A DNA stretch of 6,445 nt from Anaerolineae bacterium (GTDB lineage: Bacteria; Chloroflexota; Anaerolineae; JACIWR01). Shown here one piece after another: positions 1 to 5,242 of the stretch. A program made the translations under genes and the position numbers. Where the stretch lies: positions 1-6,445 of the forward strand of contig JAGGZG010000349.1 in assembly GCA_021162125.1 (NCBI GenBank), in the 5' to 3' direction. Below the pieces are notes generated by a model. It made no database searches. It was not told the DNA's origin and saw nothing but the letters and a program-made list of their open reading frames with translations. Position 1 is the stretch's first letter. Each line of letters opens with the position of its first letter.

Positions 1-42
1 GGACTGAGGGGGGGAGAGAGAGTCGCGCCCCCCTCTAGCTCC
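1..42. repeat. GC-rich intergenic direct repeat, copy A
   Basis: This unit opens with GGACTGAGGG (1-10) and closes with the 17-base block CGCCCCCCTCTAGCTCC (26-42). Both blocks recur exactly at 99-108 and 131-147. The segment between them differs in sequence and length (15 nt here, 22 nt in copy B). The unit starts at the window edge, so it may continue to the left. I see no coding potential. It looks like part of a dispersed, palindromic intergenic repeat family rather than a mobile gene cassette. Confidence 0.75.
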
Positions 43-59
43 CCCCGTTCCACGGGGGG
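41..59. repeat. hairpin within intergenic repeat
   Basis: C41-C46 plus G47 pair with C53 plus G54-G59 to form a 7-bp stem with loop TTCCA (48-52). The right arm has extra G residues (to 62), so other registers are possible. There is no T-run after it, so it is not a classical intrinsic terminator. It sits between the two direct-repeat units and is probably part of the same repeat element. Confidence 0.6.
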
Positions 60-73
60 GGGACTCGGCCTCT

Positions 74-98
74 CCCCTGCGAGCGCAGCGAAGCGGGG
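74..98. repeat. second hairpin of the intergenic repeat
   Basis: C74-C77 can pair with G95-G98, and after a bulged T78, G79-C80 pair with G93-C94, leaving a 12-nt loop (81-92). A competing inner fold pairs 77-80 (CTGC) with 85-88 (GCAG). The loop sequence GCGAGCGCAGCGAAGC is low-complexity and resembles loops of GC-rich repeats in Chloroflexota intergenic regions; that comparison is from memory, not a search. The preceding bases CTCGGCCTCTCCCC resemble the reverse complement of the element at 3243-3276. Confidence 0.5.
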
Positions 99-147
99 GG
101 ACTGAGGGAGGGCGAGAGAGGCAGCACAAACGCCCCCCTCTAGCTCC
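99..147. repeat. GC-rich intergenic direct repeat, copy B
   Basis: This is the second copy of the unit at 1-42. It has an identical first block (99-108) and an identical 17-base last block (131-147), with a diverged, longer middle that includes GCAGCACAAA. It ends 53 nt before the metY start, so the metY promoter must lie within or just after it. I could not identify a convincing -35/-10 pair here. Confidence 0.75.
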
Positions 148-184
148 AGGACAGGCTTCCCTTAGAATTACAAGCGTGAACCAC

Positions 185-192
185 AAAGGGAG
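185..192 (+). promoter_or_regulatory. Shine-Dalgarno site of metY
   Basis: AAAGGGAG lies 8 nt before the ATG at 201 and supports that start. No ATG closer to the site competes in the same frame. Confidence 0.7.
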
Positions 193-200
193 ATACGACA

Positions 201-1463
201 ATGAATCCAAGAAAGTCCTACCGGTTCCACACGCAAGTCATCCACGCAGGCCAGTCACCCCAGGACTGGCAGGGGGCGACGCTGCCGCCTATCTTCCAGA
301 CCGCTTCCCACTTACATCCTACGGCAGAGGGTCTCAGCCAGACCTTTGCTGGCCAAGCGCCTGGTTACATCTACATGCGGATGACCAACCCCACTAATCG
401 AGTCCTGGAAGAAAAGTTGTCCGCCCTGGAAGGGGGCCAGGGAGCGGTGGTCACCTCATCGGGGATGGCAGCCATTTCAAACACGTGTATGGCCCTCCTT
501 CGTGCCGGAGACGAGCTTGTAGCAGGGGCTTCGCTGTTTCTGTCCACGTATCTCCTCTTCACCAACATCTTTCCCAGGTACGGTATCACCGCGCGCCTGG
601 TCGAGTCCACCGACTCCCAGGCGATAGAAAAAGCCATCAACTCCAAGACCCGCTTTGTCTACCTGGAGACCATCGGCAACCCCAAGATGGACATCCCAGA
701 CCTGGCCCGCGTTGCGGAGATTGCGCACCAGCGTGGTGTCCCTCTAGTGGTGGATAACACCCTGGCGACCCCCTATCTGTGCCGTCCTTTGGAGCTGGGA
801 GCCGACGTGGTGCTTCATTCCACCACCAAGTACTTGAGTGGACACGGTGACGTAGTGGGCGGCGTGATCATTGACGGAGGGAATTTTCCCTGGCCCGAGG
901 AACGCTTTCCAGACTTCCAACCCTTTGTAGAGCAGAAGGGGGCCCTGGCTTTCTTGGACAAGGTCTGGCGGGAACATCATGTCAGCTTTGGGACCACCCA
1001 GGCACCGATGCATTCTTACCTGACGGTCATCGGCCTGGACACCCTGGCCCTTCGTATGGAGCGGCACGTAGATAATGCCCTGAAGGTGGCCCGATATCTC
1101 AGAGGGAGGCCGGAAGTAACCTGGGTAAACTATCCGGGACTTGAGGATCATCCCTCTCACAACGTCGCTCTGAAACAGTTCGCGGGCAGAGGGTTTGGCG
1201 GGATGCTGACCTTTGGCCTCAATGACCAGGAAGCCTGTTTCCGGTTCATTGATAACCTCCGATTGATCTATCACCTGGCCAACCTGGGTGATTGCAAGAG
1301 CCTGGTTATTCATCCCTACTCCTCCCAGTATATCTCCTTCGATGAACCCACGAAGCAGAAGCTCTCCATCACTCCTGACATGATCAGGCTTTCGGTCGGT
1401 ATCGAGGCGGTGGAAGACATCTGCGAGGATCTGGGCCGAGCGCTGGATAGTTTGTCGAAATGA
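201..1463 (+). CDS. metY: O-acetylhomoserine sulfhydrylase (MetY/MetZ-type PLP enzyme)
   Basis: This is a cytoplasmic enzyme of the Cys/Met-metabolism PLP family, 420 aa. It probably makes homocysteine from O-acyl-homoserine and sulfide. Visible landmarks are Y58 and R60 with TNPT (62-65), which bind PLP phosphate across the dimer; SSGMA (86-90); ETIGNP (156-161); VVDN with D185; the Schiff-base lysine K210 in HSTTKYLSGHGD; GLDTLALRMERH (278-289); NLGDCKSLVIHP (361-372); and IRLSVGIE (395-402), whose R396 should bind the substrate carboxylate. The GGNFPW and RFP segments after K210 and the C-terminus are MetY-like, but the insertion is shorter than I recall for typical MetY. Residue F113 stands where most relatives have the PLP-stacking tyrosine, a feature I associate with MetZ. 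The adjacent metX favours an O-acylhomoserine substrate; whether acetyl or succinyl is not settled by sequence. It is the first gene of the met cluster and its stop overlaps the metX start (ATGA). Confidence 0.9.
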   Translation: MNPRKSYRFHTQVIHAGQSPQDWQGATLPPIFQTASHLHPTAEGLSQTFAGQAPGYIYMRMTNPTNRVLEEKLSALEGGQGAVVTSSGMAAISNTCMALLRAGDELVAGASLFLSTYLLFTNIFPRYGITARLVESTDSQAIEKAINSKTRFVYLETIGNPKMDIPDLARVAEIAHQRGVPLVVDNTLATPYLCRPLELGADVVLHSTTKYLSGHGDVVGGVIIDGGNFPWPEERFPDFQPFVEQKGALAFLDKVWREHHVSFGTTQAPMHSYLTVIGLDTLALRMERHVDNALKVARYLRGRPEVTWVNYPGLEDHPSHNVALKQFAGRGFGGMLTFGLNDQEACFRFIDNLRLIYHLANLGDCKSLVIHPYSSQYISFDEPTKQKLSITPDMIRLSVGIEAVEDICEDLGRALDSLSK

Positions 1464-2632
1464 GCGAGTACATCGAGCACGACAAAAACGGGGTTTCGGT
1501 GGGTCTGGTGGAGAAGAAGTTCTTCACTTTTGCCGAGCCCCCTGACGAGTTGGTTCTGGAGAGCGGGTCTAAGCTTGGCCCGATCACGATTGCCTATGAG
1601 ACTTACGGCACATTGGACGCCGACAAGAGTAACGTCGTCTTGATCTTGCACGCCCTTTCCGGGGATTCTCACGTGGCGGGTTACTACAGTGTGGACGACC
1701 CCAAACCGGGATGGTGGGACATCATGGTCGGCCCGGGGAAAGGGATCGACACGAACAAGTACTTTGTCGTGTGTTCCAATATTCTGGGGAGTTGCATGGG
1801 CTCCACCGGGCCCTCTTCCATCAACCCCAAGACGAATAAGCAGTACGGGCTTGACTTTCCCGTGGTGACGATTGGGGACATGGTCGTGGCCCAAAAGGCG
1901 CTGATGGACCACCTGGGCATCAAGAAGATTCTTTCCGTCGTCGGCGGCTCCATCGGAGGGATGCAGGTTCTGGAATGGTGCGTCAGGTACCCGGAGATGG
2001 TCGTCTCGGCCATACCGCTGGCGACCACCACGAGACACTCCGCCCTGGCCATTGCCTTTAACGAGGTGGCTAGACAGGCGATCATAGCCGATCCCAACTG
2101 GAACAACGGGGACTATTACTCTGGGCCTAAGCCGAATCTGGGATTGGCTGTGGCCCGTATGATCGGCCACATCACATACCTGTCCGACGAGTCCATGCGC
2201 CTGAAGTTCGGTCGCCGACTGCAGGATAAGAGCGACTTTTCGTTCAATTTCGATGCCGACTTCCAGGTGGAAAGCTATCTTCGTTACCAGGGCACGAAGT
2301 TTGTGGAGCGTTTCGACGCCAACTCATTCTTGTACATCACCAAGGCCGCCGACTACTTTGACCTGGAAAACCAACACGGCTCGGGATCAACGGTCAAAGC
2401 CTTTTCCAAGGCCCGGGCCAAGTTCCTGGTCGTCTCTTTCACTTCCGACTGGCTGTACCCCACCTATCAGTCCAAGGCTATGGTCCAGGCCATGAAGAAG
2501 GTCGGCCTAGACGTGAGCTTTTGTGAGATCGAGGCTGAGTGGGGCCACGATGCTTTCTTGCTGCCCAATGAACGGCTAAGCACACTGGTGAAAGGCTTTT
2601 TGGAACGTGTCTACAGTGAAATCCGAGAATAA
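1460..2632 (+). CDS. metX: homoserine O-acyltransferase MetX
   Basis: This is an alpha/beta-hydrolase-fold acyltransferase of 390 aa, the usual family length. It transfers an acyl group from acyl-CoA (acetyl-CoA in the classical family) to homoserine, the first committed step to methionine. The catalytic triad is readable: nucleophile S164 in the elbow GGSIGGMQ (162-169), D330 in SFTSDWLYP, and H363 in WGHDAFLLP. The oxyanion-side motif LHALSGDSHVAG spans 63-74, and VVCSNILGSCMGSTGP (103-118) is also typical. The start ATG at 1460 overlaps the metY stop in ATGA. No good Shine-Dalgarno precedes it (only GGA at 1445-1447), which suggests translational coupling. Some MetX proteins encoded beside MetW use succinyl-CoA, so acetyl specificity is the default inference, not something shown here. 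Confidence 0.93.
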   Translation: MSEYIEHDKNGVSVGLVEKKFFTFAEPPDELVLESGSKLGPITIAYETYGTLDADKSNVVLILHALSGDSHVAGYYSVDDPKPGWWDIMVGPGKGIDTNKYFVVCSNILGSCMGSTGPSSINPKTNKQYGLDFPVVTIGDMVVAQKALMDHLGIKKILSVVGGSIGGMQVLEWCVRYPEMVVSAIPLATTTRHSALAIAFNEVARQAIIADPNWNNGDYYSGPKPNLGLAVARMIGHITYLSDESMRLKFGRRLQDKSDFSFNFDADFQVESYLRYQGTKFVERFDANSFLYITKAADYFDLENQHGSGSTVKAFSKARAKFLVVSFTSDWLYPTYQSKAMVQAMKKVGLDVSFCEIEAEWGHDAFLLPNERLSTLVKGFLERVYSEIRE

Positions 2633-2636
2633 CAAC

Positions 2637-3233
2637 ATGCGTTTCGATCTTCAGATAATAGCCTCCTGGATCGAACCGGGTTCTAAAGTGCTCGACCTCG
2701 GCTGCGGTGAAGGGGATCTGCTGCACTTCCTCAAGGAACACAAGCAGGTAGTCGGCGCCGGGATCGAGTGTGTTGAGGCCAAAGTGGCCCACTGTATTGC
2801 CAGGGGGCTTTCGGTTCTCCAGGGGGACATGAACGAAGAAGTCCTGGCTTATGATGATGATGTCTTTGATTATGTTATCTTAAGTCAAACCCTCCAGCAG
2901 GTCTATGAACCGGCGAAGCTGATTCAGTCCATGCTGCGCATCGGGAAAAAAGGAATCGTCAGCTTTCCCAATTTCAGTCATTGGGGCATCCGCCTTCAGC
3001 TCCTAATAAAAGGCCACGCCCCCATCACCAAGGAACTTCCCTACGAATGGTACAACACTCCCAACATCCGGGTCATCACCATCAAAGATTTCAGGAGGTT
3101 CTCCAGAAAGGTGGGCTTCAGCATCCTCAAGGAGGTGGCGATTAACAGCGACCACCACGATAGACAGGGGCACATCGTCAGGTTCCTGCCCAACCTACGG
3201 GCTACCTATGGTATTTTTCTGATAGGGAAGTGA
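2637..3233 (+). CDS. metW: methionine biosynthesis protein MetW
   Basis: This is a class I methyltransferase-like protein, 198 aa from the ATG at 2637. It shows the SAM-binding motif VLDLGCGEG (18-26), an acidic post-motif region (E44), the family segment SFPNFSHWGIRLQLL (109-123) and the MetW signature LPYEWYNTPNI (134-144). MetW has no firmly established methylation substrate. In proteobacteria and Leptospira it is encoded with MetX and is needed for MetX activity, so a role supporting homoserine acylation is likely. I chose ATG 2637, 4 nt after the metX stop, because MetW proteins normally begin MRxDLxxIxxWI. GTG codons at 2607 and 2616 are in frame but would add residues inside metX that are not family-like. 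The Shine-Dalgarno is weak, so coupling to metX is probable. The stretch at 2850-2880 is distinctly A+T-rich, with a GAT triplet run encoding DDD. Confidence 0.9.
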   Translation: MRFDLQIIASWIEPGSKVLDLGCGEGDLLHFLKEHKQVVGAGIECVEAKVAHCIARGLSVLQGDMNEEVLAYDDDVFDYVILSQTLQQVYEPAKLIQSMLRIGKKGIVSFPNFSHWGIRLQLLIKGHAPITKELPYEWYNTPNIRVITIKDFRRFSRKVGFSILKEVAINSDHHDRQGHIVRFLPNLRATYGIFLIGK

Positions 3234-3242
3234 GCCTTATCT

Positions 3243-3267
3243 CCCCTCCCCCGGAATCGGGGAGGGG
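3243..3267. repeat. perfect hairpin after metW (repeat element or terminator)
   Basis: CCCCTCCCC (3243-3251) pairs perfectly with GGGGAGGGG (3259-3267) around the 7-nt loop CGGAATC. It begins 10 nt after the metW stop, where a terminator would be expected, but no T-run follows. The stem and the following CCGAGAG resemble, in inverted orientation, the element near 62-77, so I read it as a member of the same intergenic repeat family that could also cause termination. Confidence 0.65.
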
Positions 3268-3277
3268 CCGAGAGTGG

Positions 3278-3293
3278 GGCCGTATGCACGGCC
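3278..3293. repeat. perfect 6-bp stem palindrome
   Basis: GGCCGT (3278-3283) pairs with ACGGCC (3288-3293) around the 4-nt loop ATGC, so the whole 16 bases are close to a perfect palindrome. It lies 10 nt after the larger hairpin. It could be a second part of the repeat element, a tandem terminator hairpin or a protein-binding operator. The sequence alone does not distinguish these. Confidence 0.5.
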
Positions 3294-3405
3294 AAGCAGT
3301 GGACTACAAGTTTCCCACGGTTCAGCAGCGCTACCTCTGCGCTCTCAGCGGTGAGAAAATTGCAGGGTTTCTTCAACAACACTCAACGGGGAGACCATTA
3401 AAGAC
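3294..3405. other. intergenic leader region before leuC
   Basis: There is no gene here and no convincing promoter. TTGCAG at 3360-3365 has only TCAACG at a 17-nt spacing. Two small, mutually exclusive stems exist: AGCGC (3327-3331) with GCGCT (3339-3343), and TCTCA (3343-3347) with TGAGA (3352-3356). They share only T3343, so any attenuator reading is weak. I found no T-box consensus (TGGNACCGCG-type) and no run of Leu, Ile or Val codons. Confidence 0.35.
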
Positions 3406-3412
3406 AAGGAGG
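3406..3412 (+). promoter_or_regulatory. strong Shine-Dalgarno site upstream of leuC
   Basis: AAGGAGG lies 8 nt before the ATG at 3421, ideal spacing for that codon. It is 16 nt before the in-frame leuC ATG at 3429 and 28 nt before the ATG at 3441. The best-placed start for this site is therefore a six-codon mini-ORF rather than leuC itself. Confidence 0.7.
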
Positions 3413-3420
3413 AAGCAAAG

Positions 3421-3441
3421 ATGGGAGGATGGTTAGCCTGA
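3421..3441 (+). CDS. candidate six-codon leader mini-ORF (MGGWLA) coupled to leuC
   Basis: The reading frame ATG GGA GGA TGG TTA GCC TGA starts 8 nt after a full AAGGAGG site. Its TGA (3439-3441) overlaps a leuC ATG (3441-3443) as TGATG, a common arrangement for translational re-initiation. It contains one Leu codon, TTA, which is an infrequent choice in this GC-rich region, but no run of regulatory codons, so a classical leucine attenuator is not indicated. Translation is not demonstrated. The alternative is that the AAGGAGG and the second GGAGG (3424-3428) simply serve leuC with loose spacing. Confidence 0.35.
   Translation: MGGWLA
3424..3428 (+). promoter_or_regulatory. second Shine-Dalgarno-like site for leuC
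   Basis: GGAGG ends 12 nt before the ATG at 3441, slightly long but workable. It directly abuts the ATG at 3429, which is too close for that start. This favours 3441 as the leuC start. Confidence 0.5.
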
Positions 3442-4736
3442 TGGGACACACCCTGACCGAGAAGATCATCGCTGCCCATTTGGTACAGGGCGAGGAAAAC
3501 GTTGCCTCTAGCGCCGAGGTATGGCCCGGCGACCTGGTAGAGGTGGCGGTGGACATAGTGTTGGCCAACGACATCACCGCGCCCATCGCCATTCGCGAGT
3601 TCGAGACTCTGGGCGTGGAGCGGGTGTTCGACCGTGACCGTGTAGTGATGGTGGCGGATCACTTTGCGCCCAACAAGGACATCAAATCCGCCGAACAATG
3701 CCTCGCCATGCGTCAGTTTGCGCGGGCGCAGGGGTTGCGCCACCATTTTGACGTGGGCCGCATGGGCATTGAGCACGTGTTGCTGCCGGAGCAGGGCCTG
3801 GTGGCGCCGGGCGACATCGTCGTCGGTGCCGACTCGCACACTTGCACCTACGGCGCGCTGGGAGCCTTCGCCACCGGCATGGGCTCTACCGACATCGCCG
3901 TCGCCATGGCCACGGGGTGCGTGTGGCTGTGTGTGCCGGAGACGATCCGCGTCGTCTACCACGGTCGGTTGCGGCCCTGGGTCGGCGGCAAGGACCTGAT
4001 TCTGTATACCATCGGGCACATCGGTGTCAGCGGTGCGCTTTACAAGGCCATCGAGTTCGCCGGGCCGGTGATAGATGACCTCTCGATGGCCGGGCGGTTC
4101 ACCATGGCGAACATGGCCATCGAAGCGGGCGGCAAAGCCGGGCTCTTCGCCGTGGATGACCGTACCCTGGCATACGTGGATGGCCGCGTCTCGCGTCCCT
4201 ATCACGTCTATCAGGCCGATACCGACGCGACCTACGCCCAGCTCATCGAGATTGACGTCAGCCAAATCGAGCCACAGGTGGCCTTGCCACACCTGCCGGA
4301 GAACGTCTGTCCGGCGAGCCAGGCTGGCGAGGTGCAGATCGATCAGGTCGTCATCGGCTCCTGCACCAACGGCCGCCTGGAAGACTTGCGGGTCGCCGCC
4401 GAACTGCTGCGCGGTCGCCGGGTGCACCCTGATGTGCGCTGCATCGTCATCCCCGGCAGCCAGCAGGTCTATCTGGAAGCACTGCGGGAGGGGCTGATAG
4501 AGGCATTTATCGAGGCGGGCGCAGTCGTCAGCACGCCGACCTGCGGCCCATGCCTGGGTGGGCACATGGGCGTGCTGGCCGCCGGCGAGCGGGCGGTGAG
4601 CACCACTAACCGCAATTTTCGCGGGCGCATGGGCCATCCCGAAAGCGAGGTCTACCTGGCCGGGCCGGCCGTCGCGGCTGCGTCGGCAGTGGCCGGGCAC
4701 ATCGCCAGCCCGGAGGAGGTACAGCAATGCAACTGA
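3441..4736 (+). CDS. leuC: 3-isopropylmalate dehydratase large subunit (archaeal/HacA type)
   Basis: This is the large subunit of the aconitase-family isomerase that converts 2-isopropylmalate to 3-isopropylmalate. With CimA beside it, it may also convert citramalate to 3-methylmalate. It is 431 aa from ATG 3441, the size of the shorter archaeal-type LeuC found in many bacteria. Visible features are HFAPNK (74-79), GADSHTCTYGALG (129-141), the 4Fe-4S ligands C308 in GSCTNGR and C368/C371 in TCGPCLGGHMG, and TTNRNFRGRMG (388-398), which carries substrate-contacting arginines. Start choice: the MGHTLTEKI opening matches the family, and a GGAGG lies 12 nt upstream. ATG 3429 would add MVSL. C160 and C164 flank W162 in GCVWLCVPE, where I expect a lysine-rich GKTWLKVPE pattern. 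The gene overlaps leuD by 10 nt. Confidence 0.93.
   Translation: MGHTLTEKIIAAHLVQGEENVASSAEVWPGDLVEVAVDIVLANDITAPIAIREFETLGVERVFDRDRVVMVADHFAPNKDIKSAEQCLAMRQFARAQGLRHHFDVGRMGIEHVLLPEQGLVAPGDIVVGADSHTCTYGALGAFATGMGSTDIAVAMATGCVWLCVPETIRVVYHGRLRPWVGGKDLILYTIGHIGVSGALYKAIEFAGPVIDDLSMAGRFTMANMAIEAGGKAGLFAVDDRTLAYVDGRVSRPYHVYQADTDATYAQLIEIDVSQIEPQVALPHLPENVCPASQAGEVQIDQVVIGSCTNGRLEDLRVAAELLRGRRVHPDVRCIVIPGSQQVYLEALREGLIEAFIEAGAVVSTPTCGPCLGGHMGVLAAGERAVSTTNRNFRGRMGHPESEVYLAGPAVAAASAVAGHIASPEEVQQCN
4712..4720 (+). promoter_or_regulatory. Shine-Dalgarno site of leuD
   Basis: GGAGGAGGT inside the 3' end of leuC lies 6 nt before the leuD ATG at 4727. It is strong and well spaced, and it fixes the leuD start within the overlap. 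Confidence 0.8.
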
Positions 4737-5227
4737 CCGGCAGAGTCTGGAAATACGGCGACAACGTGGACACCGATGTCATCATCCCGGCCCGCTACCT
4801 GAATGTCTCCACGCCGGAGGAACTGGCGCGCCACTGCATGGAGGGCATAGACCCGGACTTTGCCAGCGCGGTGCAGCGCGGGGACATCATCGTCGCCGGG
4901 GAGAACTTTGGCTGCGGGTCGTCGCGGGAGCACGCGCCGCTGGCGATTAAAGAATCAGGCATTGCCTGCGTCGTCGCCAAAAGTTTCGCCCGCATTTTCT
5001 ACCGGAACGCCATCAACATCGGCCTACCCATCCTGGCATGTGCCCAGGCGGTGGAAGAGACGGAGAAAGGCGATCAGTTGACAGTGGACCTGAGGGCCGG
5101 TACCATCACTAATCTGCGCACCGGGCGCACCTACCAGACGCCCCCATTCCCAGCCTTCGTCATGGGTATCATCCAGGCTGGAGGGCTGATACCCTATACA
5201 CGGGAAAGAATGGCAAACGACCAATGA
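4727..5227 (+). CDS. leuD: 3-isopropylmalate dehydratase small subunit
   Basis: This is the swivel-domain subunit that completes the LeuCD isomerase, 166 aa, the usual length for the archaeal-type small subunit. It shows the N-terminal DNVDTDVIIPARYL (12-25), the substrate-loop region YLNVSTPEELARHCMEG (24-40), and the hallmark NFGCGSSREHAPLAIK (60-75), followed by AKSFARIFYRNAINIGLP (84-101). The residue after YL in the loop helps separate isopropylmalate from homoaconitate isomerases in archaea. Asparagine here is, as I recall, common in bacterial LeuD and does not indicate a homoaconitase. The start lies inside leuC with its own strong ribosome site. The stop overlaps the cimA start as ATGA, so LeuC, LeuD and CimA are very likely co-translated from one message. 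Confidence 0.94.
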   Translation: MQLTGRVWKYGDNVDTDVIIPARYLNVSTPEELARHCMEGIDPDFASAVQRGDIIVAGENFGCGSSREHAPLAIKESGIACVVAKSFARIFYRNAINIGLPILACAQAVEETEKGDQLTVDLRAGTITNLRTGRTYQTPPFPAFVMGIIQAGGLIPYTRERMANDQ

Positions 5228-5242
5228 GCAACGACCGATTGG
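5213..5242. repeat. short imperfect tandem repeat at the leuD/cimA junction
   Basis: GCAAACGACCAATGA (5213-5227) is followed directly by GCAACGACCGATTGG (5228-5242), an imperfect 15-nt tandem pair. It spans the leuD stop and the cimA start and makes the leuD C-terminus (MANDQ) resemble the cimA N-terminus (MSNDR). This may be a small duplication that created the ATGA overlap, or it may be chance. Confidence 0.35.

Noticed and set aside
1..150. CRISPR array or insertion-sequence end
   Set aside because: There are only two repeat units, with unequal spacers and internal hairpins, and no transposase or cas gene is in the window.
140..170. Possible metY promoter with TAGAAT (163-168) as -10
   Set aside because: At 17 nt upstream only CTAGCT is present, far from a -35 consensus, so I do not call it.
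148..200. SAM or other methionine-related riboswitch before metY
   Set aside because: Only 53 nt lie between the repeat and the start codon, with no aptamer-like conserved core. A riboswitch would have to overlap the repeats.
1316..2170. 284-codon open frame on the minus strand opposite metY/metX
   Set aside because: It is antisense to metX with its full catalytic triad. The product is His/Arg/Val-rich and has no motif.
3294..3420. T-box or leucine attenuator before leuC
   Set aside because: There is no T-box consensus, no Leu-codon run, and no terminator hairpin with a T-run before leuC. Only small 5-bp stems are present.
3230..3436. 68-codon plus-strand frame across the metW-leuC gap
   Set aside because: It reads through the palindromic repeat, has no Shine-Dalgarno and gives a low-complexity product. 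It is better explained as non-coding.
3345..4727. 460-codon open frame on the minus strand opposite leuC
   Set aside because: It lies entirely antisense to leuC, which has intact family motifs and iron-sulfur ligands. The minus-strand translation is rich in His, Gly, Arg and Asp with no recognisable domain, as expected from GC-rich codon structure.
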